DNA of 64,000 nucleotides from assembly GCF_000499385.1 (NCBI RefSeq), contig NW_013655030.1:73727-137726 (forward strand), in the 5' to 3' direction. The notes under the pieces were generated by a model that did no database searches, was not told the origin of the DNA, and worked only from the letters and a program-made list of their open reading frames with translations. This DNA comes from Eimeria necatrix. Lineage: Eukaryota; Apicomplexa; Conoidasida; Eucoccidiorida; Eimeriidae. Positions 25,678 to 37,321 of this stretch are shown here, piece after piece (position 1 is the stretch's first letter; each line of letters starts with the position of its first letter). The translations under genes were made by a program, and so were the position numbers.

Positions 25678-28600
25678 CTATGAAACGTTTTGGGCGTAAC
25701 GACAGGGGCTGACCGTTAAATTGCGGACACCATTTCTGGTAATTAGCACGTCATCTTCGAGCCGCACACCTCCTACGGATTTGTATTTCTCAATGACCTC
25801 GAAGTCCAATAAACTGAAGTCGGAGCCGAGGGAAACACATCTAGTGGTGAATAAGTTAGGAAACACTTTACATGCAACTAACACGTGTGTGTAGAAGCTA
25901 GGCAGTAGTTACTGCATGCTTTCCTGCGAGGCGCTCACTGCGCTTGGGAAGCATTCTTGGCGGCTTGCTTCAATAAGTGGTCCACAAAGTAGCATCCTGA
26001 GTGGAGACCGAATGCGGAACAGGAGGAACTGGACTTTCCTTCCTCAACATTCGTTTCTGTCCATTCGTCCAGCCATACCAACAGATATGGAACAACGAGA
26101 GCAGTAGTCCTGCAGAAGCTGAGCTTTCGAAAATCTGTGCTACCCCTGACCTTACCTGGTTCAACAGTAATACACATGCCTTCCTCCAAGGTCCTGGTCG
26201 TGCGAAGGTATCGGAGACCAGGGAGGTCACTAGGGGGAGAAGATGGAGTAAAGCCTCCTACATCATGAGTGTCCATACCCATAAAGTGACCCAGGCCATG
26301 CGGCATGAAGATAGACCCCAAATTGGCGGCTACACAGTCCTCTAGAGACCCAACGAGAATTCTTAGTGACTGAGAAGTGTGCAGTAAGGGAGAAAACCAC
26401 AGCAAAAATTGGCTAGAATGCGTCATTGTCCTGTACTCCTCCCTTTGAATCGACCCACAACAACGCGTATGATATGCACAAAAACTAAAAGGATCAGTGC
26501 TTCAAGTTGCTCTAAACAATTTCCCGGAGCTGTGCAGGCCGGGGCAAAACGTTGCTAAGGCCCACTGAACTGAATCAACGGTACTGCTGGGAAGCACATT
26601 TCACTACCACCACGTGTCGTTTCTGACCTTGAGATGTTTAAGAATAACCAGCTCTGCTAATCTATGAAGCTCCGTCCACTCCACGCCAGGACGCATGCGC
26701 TCAATCACGCTATTCTGTGCATCTAGCACTGCTTCATATATCGCCTTTTGAGTTTCTGTGAAAATTCCGTTCGAAGGATACGTGAGCGTAATGTCTGTGG
26801 CGTAGCCGTTGTAATCTCCACCCTAGAAGCGTACCAGACAATGCCACATACGCGTTCTATGTCTACAGTCAGCACAGTGGGCAGCCTTGTGCAACTAGGA
26901 ACAAGCCGTACTGCTCTGCAGACCCTGCTTTATGTGCCCTTATATTCATTAAAGCCTGGGTCTCCCCATCCACTTAAACACACGGTAGCTCAACAAAGTA
27001 ACTGCCCACCATATCAAATAGCAGCAAATCGTTGTCTTTAATAGATCCGTCGTTCGGACGGCCAGCATGACCGTAATGGAGGATGGATGCGTTCTCTCCA
27101 GCACTTAGCAGATGCACAGCCACAATGCAAATCAATGAGCACAGCTACTGCAAGACACATCAACACTAAAAGAAGACGTGACAAGCAAACGGGCGAGTGC
27201 TTGTACGAATGCATTACCTTCTAAATTTGTTCAAAGATGGTATGTCTGCGCACAGATAGATGGCAATGCCTAGCATTCAGAGATTTTGCAGACAGCGGAA
27301 GCTCACCAGCAAATACAATCATAAGCCACATGTCGGGCTCCCCCTACAAAACCAACATAGGCCTTGAATATTGCTTCTGCTTGTCCCTCTACCATTCCGG
27401 GCCGAATATTCCGTGCGACAAAACAGTGGGCTTGGGATGAGCATAGGCAGGCAGCGGCCAAGTACTCAGCCTCAAGAGGCGTCTGCAAGTTGAGCACAGA
27501 AGCTTGCCGTGTAGAACTCAGTTCAGCTGAGAAGCTTCAACTTCAGAACCAAGGCAAACCATCACGCGAACCTAAATATCAGAGAATCCCTTCACGCTGC
27601 AGGCGTGGAGGAAGCTTCAGCTTCTGAGCATTCTACAAAAGGTCCTAATTCGGACAGTGCAAACGACTTCAGCCAGACGATAAACCACTGATAAGGAGAG
27701 TTAGAGGCGCGTCCTGAAGTGGGAGTTGTGCTGCCATGACTAGGAAATAAAGGCTACCTTGCAGAGTCTGCATTCCACAAGAATATCATAAAGAGCTGAG
27801 CAGTCAACTGTGAAAGATGAGAAACTATTGAGAGCCTTCGGAGGTGCCACAGGCCTTCCGCTGTCAGAGTTGACCCCTTTCAGCACGTGGACCGTTCGTA
27901 CACCTCGTCTCTGCGAAAATCACAGCGCAAAGAGACGTCTCATTGGAAAAACGACACATATTCGCGGCCGTGCGTTCGTGCTGCTCCCTCTTCTGTCAAT
28001 GCCTCGTGCTCTGCCTCAGACGGAGCCAACAACGCTGCACCATGCAGTGCACTCGAAGAAACAGTGGTGCCGACAAACGTCCGCATGAACAAGCGTCAGG
28101 AGAGTCGACTGCGCTTCTGACCTGCAGCTCTGCCTCCACGTCGCTGATCGCTTCCACCGCAATAGCATCTGTTACTGCATAGCGGCTGCGGTAAAAGTTC
28201 GCATCTTTCGGAGGGCCCATGAACCTGTGAACAAAGTGGGGCTGTTACAAGCACTTTGTTTCAGTCTGGTGCATACCAAATACATGCGAAAAGCGGATCT
28301 GGTCACTAACGTGAAGAAAAGCACCTGAGGGCATCTGCCGGTATCTTTGGTATAAAGAGCAGGAGCTCGTGTGAGCTTAAAACAAATGCCGCATAGATGT
28401 CAGGCTCATTTACTCCGACTAAATGCTGAAAGAATGCCTCCTGCCTGAAGGCCGCCTTGTTGCAGTCAGCTGAGGCAGACTAACACATGCCTGTTGCTGA
28501 TCCGATGTGCGGTAGGAATTCTCTGTCCTGGCATCAGCAGCGCCTGTAATTCCAGGCCAGACTGTCTCTGCCTGCTGCCGCGGGCTAATACAACGTGCGT

Positions 28601-29271
28601 TCTCACTAATAACACCAAAACTGATAGACAGTAAAAAAATGCTCGGAACGGTGATCACACATGGCTGTGAGACAACACAAACTGCTACTGGAGAAAAAAT
28701 ACTGACAAGAGTATAGCATCCACTCATCCGTTGTTCCTCCTTCAAGGAAAACTGCCGCCCCCGGCTTTGCAAGACCCCTCTCGGTTACAACCCTCAGAAA
28801 CTGTCGCCTGACCTGAAGAAAAAAGCTCAAAACTTTCGAACGGAGAAAAGCAGCTCGCCACAATGTTCAGGCAGATGCAAACGCCGTAATCTGGCGCTGC
28901 GTAAAATTTTCCCCTACGCCATGGCAACTTGAACACAGCAGTCCGAAAGGCGCTGTAAAAAGGGCAGCAGTTCCTTCGTCGTTTTCGCATCCACTTGTTT
29001 CTGGTTGAATAATAGCAACTGGAACACGCTTGAGCGCTAACATTGTGGAACGTACTTCTTCAAGTTTTCCCCTGTGAATGTCTGGGCTTGTTAAGTACTC
29101 CCTTAGGATAGTTTGGTCATGAGATAACCTTAGTCCCTCCCATGTAGTGGGCCACCCAAGCCACGGCTTGCTTTTGTTATGATTCTTTTCCAGTAGTTCG
29201 TTCAGCCTGTCATGCAGGTCCCTAAGAGGGGATTCGGAGGCCATTGGGCCCACATTTGCTGTTGAGTTCAT
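25678..29271 (-). CDS. PEPD: Xaa-Pro dipeptidase (prolidase), M24 metallopeptidase, 540 aa, 11 exons
   Basis: Cleaves Xaa-Pro dipeptides at a dinuclear (usually Mn) site in the final stage of peptide turnover. Exons: 29056-29271, 28707-28812, 28325-28469, 28122-28224, 27758-27910, 27307-27482, 27010-27103, 26628-26822, 26156-26369, 25939-25996, 25678-25840. All are GT-AG and the phases close exactly. N-terminal (creatinase-like) markers: [19 protein letters not shown] and KGVNSDSG. Catalytic half: [10 protein letters not shown], then metal ligands Asp ([13 protein letters not shown] supplies two), His (PHGLGHFMG), Glu (TVEPG) and Glu (GGVRLEDDV). All five ligands are present. It is slightly longer than the about 490 aa of animal prolidase, mainly through a 70-residue N-terminal lead without a clear signal peptide, so it is probably cytosolic. 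Start chosen: first ATG at 29271; an in-frame upstream TTG was ignored. Confidence 0.95.
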
Positions 29272-29795
29272 CCCAGTACTCAAGATTCCATTTATAATCT
29301 AGTGGACAAACCAAGGAGTGCAGAATGAGCCAAGACGACCCTTATGAAACGCCGAAAAACGAGGGCCCTCAAAGAACTACAAAGAACTACCCTAGGAGTA
29401 GACAGGACGCTAAATAAGTCCCATCTGACGAACACTGTCCGTTGCCTTGTCAAGTGACTATTTTCCCTAACTAATACTATTAGGTGCTTAGACAGAAGAG
29501 GCCGAGCTCGTAAGACAGCTACTCGTCTTCTGGTTTAGCGGCGGGGCCCTGCATTTACAATGCAGAGCCCTGCAAGCGTCCAAACTGGCGTGCTGAACGT
29601 TTATTTCACAGTTTAATGTAGAAAATGTCATGGAAGCATCGAATGCTGCTTACACCAAACGCTTCACTAACCACTTACTAGAGCAACATCACTGCTTTTG
29701 CGCTTGTCGTCCCACCCAACCCAGAGGACCGCGGGAGGGCGCACTTCGCAGGAGGATATCCGATTCAGTCGTTCTCCTCGAATCATAACGCAAAA
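29272..29795. promoter_or_regulatory. Divergent promoter region between prolidase and SBPase genes
   Basis: A 524-base gap between two ATGs on opposite strands, so it should contain both promoters and 5' UTRs. A short tandem AAAGAACTAC repeat occurs near 29370-29390. I do not recognise a specific promoter element. Confidence 0.4.
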
Positions 29796-31600
29796 ATGAC
29801 GGGAAAAGAGGCGGACTTTGCTGGGCTGACATTACAGGAACTCCTGGACCGATTGTCCGTACACGCAGATCTAAGGTCTGCGCTTCCAAAGCTGTTCGAA
29901 GCTTGCGGTAAGCAAATGTTTCCTAAGCACGCCAGACTATGCGCCTTATTTGTGCCCTGGGCGGGACTGAGGGAATAGGAGAACATGCAGGCGCAGACGA
30001 TGCCTTCTGGGTTATTTTTCAGTTCGTGCCTTTGTGTTTGTATGCGTTCATCGTCCGTGTACCGGGGAAATCAAAGGGTGTATAAGCAAGGCACTGCGTT
30101 CCACGAAGGTCACTAAGTCGGGCACCAGCAACAGCTTTGGAGAGGAACAACTCTCCGTTGACCTTTTGGCGGAGCGTCAGCTAAGGGATTGGGCAAACAG
30201 ATGCTCAGTCGTTAGAGCCATTAGCAGTGAAGAAGAAACAGCGTTACAGGTTAGCAACTATGTCCCTAGGTTGTTCTCTCCCCACTTGCCGTTAGGCTTG
30301 TTTTCCTTTCGTGCTCGAGACCGAAACCGCTGGTTTGGATACATTGTTGATTACCGACGAAACGGGCGTTGCGCAAAAAGCCATCAAATATTTTATCCCT
30401 GCCTCTTCAAAGCTCTTTCCTGGTATTCAGGAAGTTAATGCTAATGGATCGCTTGTCGTCTGTTGGGACCCGTTGGACGGTAGCAGCATAATTGACTGCA
30501 ACTGGAGCGTCGCATCGATCTTCGGCATTTGGCGAATCGGAGAAAACGGACTGCAGTGGAACGGACCAGATACGCTCATCAATTCCACTGGTGGGAGTCT
30601 TCCTCTGCTAGTGCTTGAGTACAACAGTCGTTGTTTTTCGTGCCTACTATGTGCTGCCCGCTGCCAGCGCTAGACAATTGTTGAATTCTATGCGCAGCGT
30701 GTTGAAGACTGCCGCAGCAAGATATTGAATTAAGCGGCAAGCGTCCACCTAGGCGTGTGTTGCCTGATGCAGGCCGTCAGCAGGTGGCTGCGGTGCTGGT
30801 TATATACGGGCCACGAACAACTGCTCTGCTGTCTCTATGCGGCATCACTGTTGACCTTCAACTAGATGCAGAAGGTGGAGCACCTGTTATTTTGAGGGGC
30901 CCTTGTTGCATTAAGAAGAACGGAGCGAAAATATTCTCTCCTGCAAACCTTAGAGCTGCGCAGGATCTGCCGGCCTATCAGAAAATGGTGCAACAGTGGA
31001 TGGAGAAAAAGTACACACTCAGATACACAGGTGTGTAATGCTTAGTGTGTTTCTCAGGCAAAGATTTCAGGAGGAGGATAGTGAAGAACACAGTTCAATT
31101 CGATGTGCTCACTTGCATGCACTTTTGAGAGGCCGGGCGCTCGCATGTTGTCTTTGCTTTCTGCTGCCAGGTGGCCTCGGCCCGGACGTTTATCAACTGT
31201 TTGTGAAGGGGCACGGAGTGTTCTGCAACCCGGCAAGCGACGGAGCTCCGGCAAAACTCCGCCTTGCATTTGAAGTAGCTCCTATTGCATTTATTGTTGA
31301 GGCTGCTGGGGGGCGTTCGAGCAACGGCAAACGCTCAGCGCTTGATGTGGTAGGGTCAGGGTCGTGTTCACATGGGTTCATTAGCAGTCTGCGGTATTCT
31401 GCGGCGGAATGAGCCTGGAAGCCTGTGTTAAGACGAATCGAACGGAGATGTACTGCCAGGCGTTGACAACTGGTATCTCCTATTCGCTGTGTTTCTTGGC
31501 GTGCTGCTTTCAGGCGCTTGAAACAATGGACCACCGCACAGCATTCTGCTGCGGGACGGAGGAAGAAGTCATAAATTTCGAGGCATCTCTGCGTTCCTGA
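29796..31600 (+). CDS. SBPase: Sedoheptulose-1,7-bisphosphatase, 377 aa, 6 exons
   Basis: Hydrolyses sedoheptulose-1,7-bisphosphate to sedoheptulose-7-phosphate. Exons: 29796-29907, 30023-30249, 30320-30590, 30773-31030, 31171-31349, 31514-31600. All are GT-AG and in phase. Family motifs: NSFGEEQLSVDLLAE, SSEEE, the metal/substrate motif WDPLDGSSIIDCNWSV, VAAVLVIYGPRTTALL, FSPANLRA, EKKYTLRYTGG and KLRLAFEVAPIAFIVEAAGG. IIDCN and FGIW fit SBPase better than fructose-1,6-bisphosphatase. SBPase is a Calvin-cycle enzyme kept by coccidians without photosynthesis, where it feeds ribose-5-phosphate synthesis. No obvious targeting leader, so probably cytosolic. Exon 2 has two possible acceptors: the strong one (TTATTTTTCAG) adds 17 codons relative to a weak one just before GCISKALR. 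Confidence 0.93.
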
Positions 31601-32414
31601 AGATTCGTCATACACGTAAAAAGTAAATTTGTGTGTAGCATATTGTCACTTGTTTTTATTGAAGTAAATGTATTGCTCCGCCTGCATAGAGATGCGCAGC
31701 AGAGCGTACCCACGGTGCATCTGACTCCGTGCGAACTTCGCACGGCAACTGGAAACTGGTTCCCAGTACAACTGGCATTCCTGTATACGGCTTGTTGTCG
31801 CGCCTTCTGTGAATAAGAGCTGTGCGTCAGCCACCGGCAAAGCTGTGACTGGCCACGAGAGGCGGCGTCGTTGTCGCCAACCTCCACGTTGCCGATGACA
31901 GAAGCATAGCTGTGCTTCTTTTGTGTACAAATTTTGGTAGCGGGCAGCCGTATAGAGTATCAGCATCCGCTTAGCTACAATGGGTCTTGCTGGGAGAAAA
32001 GCGCCCATGGAGGCCGAGCGCACCCCAGAAAGTGACCATCGGTTGAAACAAATGTTACTCAGTGGACTTATCTATGTTCCAAAGGGCCTCTCGAAATTAT
32101 CGCGAGAATTCAGAAACAGGGGCCTATGCAGCTGACCGCATACACCACGTGGCAAAAACTCTCAGATTCGGTTTCTACTGTTTCCCAGTAGCCGTGTGTT
32201 GCTTGCAGCAACTATTGTCCAAACGGATACCCGAAACGAGTTGTCCTGAGGGGTTGGAGCAAGAAAAAAGCGTCTATACAGTTGGGCAGTGCTTTCTAGT
32301 GAAGTGCACTGGAGAGCACTTCGGGGGGCAGCCAACGCCTTAAGCCCCTATTACCATGTAAAAATTAGGAATTTCAGGCCTGGTGTTAAAAATTTTTGCG
32401 TCTATGGTGGTTCT
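31601..32414. other. Spacer downstream of SBPase with one weak minus-strand ORF
   Basis: A minus-strand frame (31646 to about 32006, MGAFLPARPIVAKR) is open for about 120 codons and convergent with SBPase, but it has no recognisable domain and overlaps the likely SBPase 3' UTR. Otherwise I see nothing. Confidence 0.35.
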
Positions 32415-32828
32415 TCAGCAGCATGCAATCGACTTCCTCTTCTGGGTCTTTTTGGATTGTGCATTTTCCACCATAGAAGGCGGCGTCGGTATTTCCTTCT
32501 TTATGGCTTTACGAGCTTCAGCTGCCTCTGGAAACCCTTGCATCGCGATGTGGTAGCCTTGTGGCATTCCACTACCACCAGCTGTATTGTAAAACGCGAA
32601 ATCACTGCCAAATGCGTGGCAGAATGTCTGCATGTTTGGGTCCTGGTAAGGGAAGCCCAAGCTTCCAACAGCGGGTTGGTAGAGCGGGGGTGAAGTAGTG
32701 GGCACATAATCGTAGGCTGGCATAGGATCGAATTGGTGGACTTCGATGTCGTCGCTATGGAAGATGTGCTCACTTGCTGACGGAGCGCAAGTCTGCGTCG
32801 GATCCGGGCCGCCTGCGTAGTACGCCAT
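32415..32828 (-). CDS. Tyr/Pro-rich protein with C-terminal Cys-Cys, possible cortical protein (137 aa)
   Basis: A single frame from ATG at 32828 (MAYYAGGPDPTQTC) to stop. The middle is rich in Pro, Tyr, Asp and Phe (FDPMPAYDYVPTTSPP, FPYQDPNMQTFC). The C-terminus is strongly basic and ends KKTQKRKSIACC. Terminal Cys pairs next to basic residues are typical palmitoylation sites in several inner membrane complex proteins; that comparison is established, the assignment here is inference. The frame is open upstream to 32885, and a short exon near 33159 (ATGGCTACGTCCAAG, donor GTGAGT) could add an N-terminal extension. No named family is recognised. Confidence 0.55.
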   Translation of the reverse strand: MAYYAGGPDPTQTCAPSASEHIFHSDDIEVHQFDPMPAYDYVPTTSPPLYQPAVGSLGFPYQDPNMQTFCHAFGSDFAFYNTAGGSGMPQGYHIAMQGFPEAAEARKAIKKEIPTPPSMVENAQSKKTQKRKSIACC

Positions 32829-33312
32829 GTTGCTCACATTGCTGTTACCTGAGCGTCGAAGGAAAAACGCAGCGAAGCAGTCCACTCTGATTACTCATAG
32901 CTGGGCTCAACTGGGCTTCCGAAGCGGCGAAGCTGCAGACTGAAGGCCTAACTGCCAGCTCTCTGGACCCACTGAGGGTGTACTAAGCCTGAAAGTGCGT
33001 GCATGGCCATATGACAGTCGAATACTTGTGAGTGAACGGGATTTAAACAAGAGACGTTTAATACTGCAGTAAGGCATCTAAAACCGGTCCACAGACGTCT
33101 TCGCAGCCGTTCCTAAGGAGGAATGAGTGGCTGACGACAGGACTCACCTTGGACGTAGCCATCGGGAGTCAGATACGTCTCGGTATAAGCCGGGAAAGGC
33201 GAAGGATATGTGGATTTCTCCATCCTATCTAGTCTTTGGATTTCCGGTCAGTGTTGGTCCACTGCACTCGAGAGTGTAGCTGCTTCAGCCTTGGTTCTGA
33301 CGAGGCAATGGA

Positions 33313-33900
33313 ATGGGTGCAGGCGAAAATTCCAGCTGTGGACTAGAAAGTATTACTCTGTGTCCTCTCAATTTCGAAACTTTGGGCTTGAAACTAGGTA
33401 AAGCTGCAAGTGGTAGAGTAACACTTGCAAGCCCAGAGACCGTTGCAGTACTGCGAGCCACACAGCCGCGCCCTGCAGAACCACGAACCACCACCACTTC
33501 ATCCCTTCTCCTTGTACGCTGTCCTGTTGAAACTTAGTATCCGGCGCAATATTTGCAGAAGGGAGATTCCAGTGGTATTTCTACACCACAAACTTTGTAG
33601 GATACTGGAGATTTGGTTTATGGGAAGCGCTTTCCAGTGCCTATTCAGGCTCGCGCGGCGGCGGCGCCTACTCGTACTCCCGTGCAGGCTGCAAGAGTTC
33701 TTGTGGATCCCAGTAGCTTTAAGTTTCCTTTTTATGTCTGGGAGATCTTTTCAACAGAATTTATCAGCAAGTTAGACTTGCCTGATCATTCTATATCGAC
33801 CGTACCGGCGCGTAGCTGCCGAGGTGGCGTGGACCACTCGACTCACCATTCATCATGCATGACGTGTCACACCAGGTATTCTACAAGTGCTGTGCATTAA
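33313..33900 (+). CDS. Small putative pellicle protein, MGAG N-terminus (166 aa, 2 exons)
   Basis: Exon 1 is 33313-33513 (MGAGENSSCGLES, donor GTACGC). Exon 2 is 33601-33900 (acceptor TTTGTAG, starting DTGDLVYGKRFPVPIQARAA). The phase is 0. The N-terminal Gly2 with Cys9 is compatible with myristoylation plus palmitoylation, and the KRFPVPIQ and RVLVDP segments resemble cortical-protein sequence. Length and composition would fit a PhIL1-like or other inner membrane complex protein, but I cannot confirm a family. The last 25 residues (Ser/His/Cys-rich) could be read-through of an intron, so the C-terminus is uncertain. It is divergent from the Cys-Cys protein at 32.4-32.8 kb, which may share a promoter. 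Confidence 0.5.
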
Positions 33901-33950
33901 GCCTATATTGCATGTTTAAACTACTTCGCATAGGCATCAAGGCTCAGACT

Positions 33951-34205
33951 ATGAGCAAAACCTATCCTCACGCAACAGCTCGAAGACCCGAGACTCGCCC
34001 TGTTGCCTACGGGCTCTTGGGCTCTCCGGAATGCCTCTACGGCCGGCAGTGCGAGCGACTTCTTGAACCTGAATTTAACGAGCTGTCTCGAGCTGCCTTA
34101 CTGTGTTTTATGACGTATACCGTACAATGTATAGCCAGATACACGGCGATTTACTACGTATACAGTAACTTCGCCCGCCTAGCAGCATCTCGGGCAACTA
34201 CATGA
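33951..34205 (+). CDS. Hypothetical protein, 84 aa
   Basis: ATG at 33951 (MSKTYPHATARRPETRPVAY), Arg-rich first half, then a hydrophobic/aromatic segment (LLCFMTYTVQCIARYTAIYY) that could be a membrane helix. No family is recognised. It could also be a downstream exon of the 33.3 kb gene or chance. Confidence 0.28.
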   Translation: MSKTYPHATARRPETRPVAYGLLGSPECLYGRQCERLLEPEFNELSRAALLCFMTYTVQCIARYTAIYYVYSNFARLAASRATT

Positions 34206-34599
34206 AAGCAAAGCGCAAGGTCATACGCAGCTGCTTTTGACAGTGCACAGGAAAATAGCAAACGGCCCAATAATTCGCGGGTAGCACACAGAACTTCGCA
34301 CCTGCCTCAAGGATCAGTAGGCATCACGTAAACAAGAGCATTTTCCGCATCGAAGCAAAAGCATTCATGCGCAAATGTGCTCTTGTGTGAATGCTCGCTC
34401 CACTGAACAAGATGCTGCACTGTACAGTTGAATACTACAGCGCATTAATGCTTCGTAGACCTTTCTGGAGTGCTGTGGTGTACTGATTGATCGCCTGAAT
34501 ACACATATACACTTCAGTGACGCAAAACCAACAATTTAGTGACGGCTGGCACCAAAACGGATGAATTTTCACCACGGTGGCGTGCTATGGGGAACCCTA
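34206..34599. other. Spacer with no supported gene
   Basis: About 400 bases between the 33.9 kb ORF and the 3' end of the SF-assemblin gene. It probably holds the assemblin 3' UTR and possibly an alternative last exon. Confidence 0.35.
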
Positions 34600-36236
34600 T
34601 CAACATAGGCAGAGTTTTATGCTCTGAGGCGATTTCTTCATCAAACAGGGGCTAAGTGGTACACAACATATTTCGGCACTATATTCTACGTGCTACTTTA
34701 CTACACACTGCTAAGTGTATACAGACAACCATGATTTGTTTCCGTACCTGTATGATCTCATCGTCCGACTGTTCCCTTGCCTGCGTGGCGAGGGCCAATC
34801 CGTTCTTAAGGGCCATCAACTCTTCCATGATAAAGGCGTGAAACTGCTCATGTGCCTCGTCCCCCCTAATCAGACAAAGAAAGTCACAACGATTTGTTCG
34901 TCTACTCAGCGCAACGCAGCGGGGCTCTCCACCGAGATGACTGCGGAATAGCACCCCTGCATTTAGCAATTCACTTTTCAATGCATTGACAGCGCGGGTT
35001 CGACAAAAGAGAATTCAATTCGGGAGTGCAGACTTGGTGGAGCAGAGACGAAGTATACACCTACTTGACAAGCCTCTCGACTTCTCTTTTTATGAGATTG
35101 AGCTGTTCCTGTCGGACAGCAATCTCAGCCTCAAATTTAGAGTCGACAAGAAGCTGCATTTCCCCAAACTTCTTGCACACAAGACTTTCACGCTCATTTT
35201 TGCTCTTCGTCTCTGTCGTAAATGCCTGACGAAGTGCCGCTGCTTCCCGCTGGAGAGATGCGAAATCTTGCTGAGGACGCAAAATGTACACGATTAAATC
35301 ATCACCTTTTATAGTATAGCCTCATTCTTGTTGGAGCCTGCGGACGTGAGTCTGAATACGCGCGCTCTACAGTTGAGAGTGACCCCAAACTGCAGCACGC
35401 GCCCTACCTTAAACAGCTTGAATAGAAGAGCGTGCCATGCAATACATCAGATGTATTCTCGCTTAACGGGCGCATCAGGGAAAGTGAGATAACTGTAGCT
35501 CATGTACAGCCGTTGAGAAACTGTGGCACAGTCACTTTGCTTACCGCAAGCTTGCTGGGCAGCTCTCCCTTCATCTGTGCAAGCCCCTTTTCCAGGCTTT
35601 CGCATCGTGTTATTAGCATGTCCATCGACACCTGAGTTTTTACGCAATCACATTACATTCGCAAAGCCAGAACGCATGCACAGTGAAGTCCACGCCTTGA
35701 TCAATATGCTGAACACACTTACGAACAAACTTTCAGAATACTGCAATGTAGTTGGTACTGTTGGCGTGTGTAGCACTATTTACGTACTGCAAGCACAGAA
35801 GATTCAAAGTTAGGCTCACCGTAAGGCTTTCTATGTATTTTACTATTCGCAGCTGCAGCCTGTCCAGCATTTCGTTTGCCATCTGCTCAGATATCTGTTG
35901 AAGCGCCTTGTTAGCATCGACCCTTCTTTTTATCTCTTGATTCAGGGTTTTCTCAATGGCCACTATTGAGTCCCTAATTTCCTGCTCATACAAATCAAGG
36001 GCAGACGCTGAGTACTGGAAGCCATTGCACTGGGTAAAATATCCGTGTTGTCGCAGTGCAGTATCTCGCAATCCAGTTGTTCTAGCTAGCGGACTTGCCT
36101 GGTATCTCTGTTCATCTACCTGTTTCCTCTTGCGCGAATCATCTGCAATGGATGTTCTGAAGCCTGCAAATCTTTCGCCTACGGTACTTAGCTGCATGCG
36201 GAGCCTATCAGTCTTCAGCTCAGGAAGGACCGCCAT
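34600..36236 (-). CDS. SFA: Striated fibre assemblin (SF-assemblin), multi-exon
   Basis: A coiled-coil filament protein. In Toxoplasma and relatives, SFA fibres link the centrosome to the apical end of daughter buds. Exons: 36099-36236 (ATG, MAVLPELKTDRLRMQLSTVG), 35820-36014, 35545-35631, 35065-35270, 34748-34865, then a last exon I could not fix (a candidate uses GCCTCAG and stops at 34600). The family head motif is STVGERFAGFRTSIADDSRK; the rest is continuous heptad-rich coil (DSIVAIEKTLNQEIKRRVD, KSKNERESLVCKKFGEMQ, EEMALKNG-type segments). About 250 residues plus the tail matches the usual 270-280. The first intron (36015-36098) is 84 nt, in frame without stops, and would have a GC donor (CAG/GCAAGT); if retained it adds 28 residues inside the head. 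Confidence 0.85.
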
Positions 36237-36424
36237 TTGCTCTCCCTTATTGACCTACAGTGAGGCAACCCTAGCCCGACTCAGTACGCTTGGGAAGGGA
36301 CCGTCGGTGAAAGGTCGAACGGCTGACTATTAAATCCTGAATGTTGCAGAAGGCTTGGCGCACCGATAACCCCTCAATATATTGAAATGCAAAACTGATG
36401 AGAACACGGCTGCATGATTTTGCG

Positions 36425-36837
36425 CTACGAGAATATGGTAATCCAACGCCCCGAGTGTAGATGTCCAGGGATCTCCCTGGGAAAGTCACGGGCGCCAGGT
36501 CCCCGGGTCGCCGCACCTGCTAGGCGATATTCCACAATTTTGAACGCTCGGAATAGATTTCTAGCCAAAATATAATTCTTTTTCACGGGCTGGAGCTTCG
36601 CTGCAGTTGCTTCAAGGGCAAGATGTGCAGACCTGAGCGACCGCAACCAGTGTGGCTCCGCCTAGTGTTGACTGACACGGGAAGGACCAAGGAGCGATCT
36701 GTGTACAGCTTTTAAAGTAAGTGAAAAGCTGCACACTTGAACACGAAGTATTTTTAAAAAGGCTATTGCCGAGTTTACTTTGCCGCAGTGGCAAGACAAT
36801 GGATTGCCATGAGGCCGCCGCCGACGGACAGCCCCAT
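36425..36837 (-). CDS. Small membrane-anchored or mitochondrial-type protein, 88 aa, 2 exons
   Basis: Exon 1 is 36779-36837 (MGLSVGGGLMAIHCLATAA, donor GTAAAC). Exon 2 is 36425-36632 (acceptor GCTCAG). The phase is 2. The Gly/Ala-rich hydrophobic N-terminus followed by a basic amphipathic helix (LQPVKKNYILARNLFRAFK) suggests a small single-pass or mitochondrial protein. The frame is open upstream of the ATG for about 20 codons, so the true start may be earlier. The end could also be spliced at GCAG/GTGCGG. No family is recognised. The gene lies head to tail with SF-assemblin, 188 bases upstream of its ATG. Confidence 0.45.
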
Positions 36838-37321
36838 GAGCCAGTGGCTTTTCCACCGAATCTGAGCCCAGCTGCGTAAAATCCCTTCAACTGCGTCTAT
36901 GCTCCAAAAGTTTTGCAATTACGCTATACTGGGCAACTGAAACCCTCGCAGGCGTGCCCCGGTGCAACGCCGTGAGCGCTCCCCTTGCAGCGTTACTTGC
37001 ATGTTTATGCGCACTAGAACAGCAGTTCTGAGTCTTTTCGAGAGGAACAACGTACACACAATCTCAAGAGACCCGCTACTTGAAAGCCCATAAAAGTACT
37101 GGAAGTCCACCAGTGCACTACAGGATACACGCTACATAGTAATCATGAAGTAACCCCACAACCAAATCTGCTCATTTGAGGACGCTATAGAAAACTTTGT
37201 CATCCCCATGTCCGGACACTTTCAAGCCACCCGGACTGAGTACCAACAGGTTCACGGGTCCCTCAAGATCAGCACCCCAACAGGTAAAACACACACAGAC
37301 ACAATAGTGACGAGCTATGGA
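36838..37321. other. Spacer between bL17 and the small 36.4 kb gene
   Basis: About 480 bases, both flanking genes on the minus strand. It should contain the 3' UTR of bL17 and the promoter of the small gene. Frames here are short and unconvincing. Confidence 0.4.

Noticed and set aside
28867..29055. Continuation of the prolidase first exon frame to a stop at 28867
   Set aside because: A GTACGT donor at 29055 joins in phase to the RRQFLRVV exon, which matches prolidase. The read-through peptide does not.
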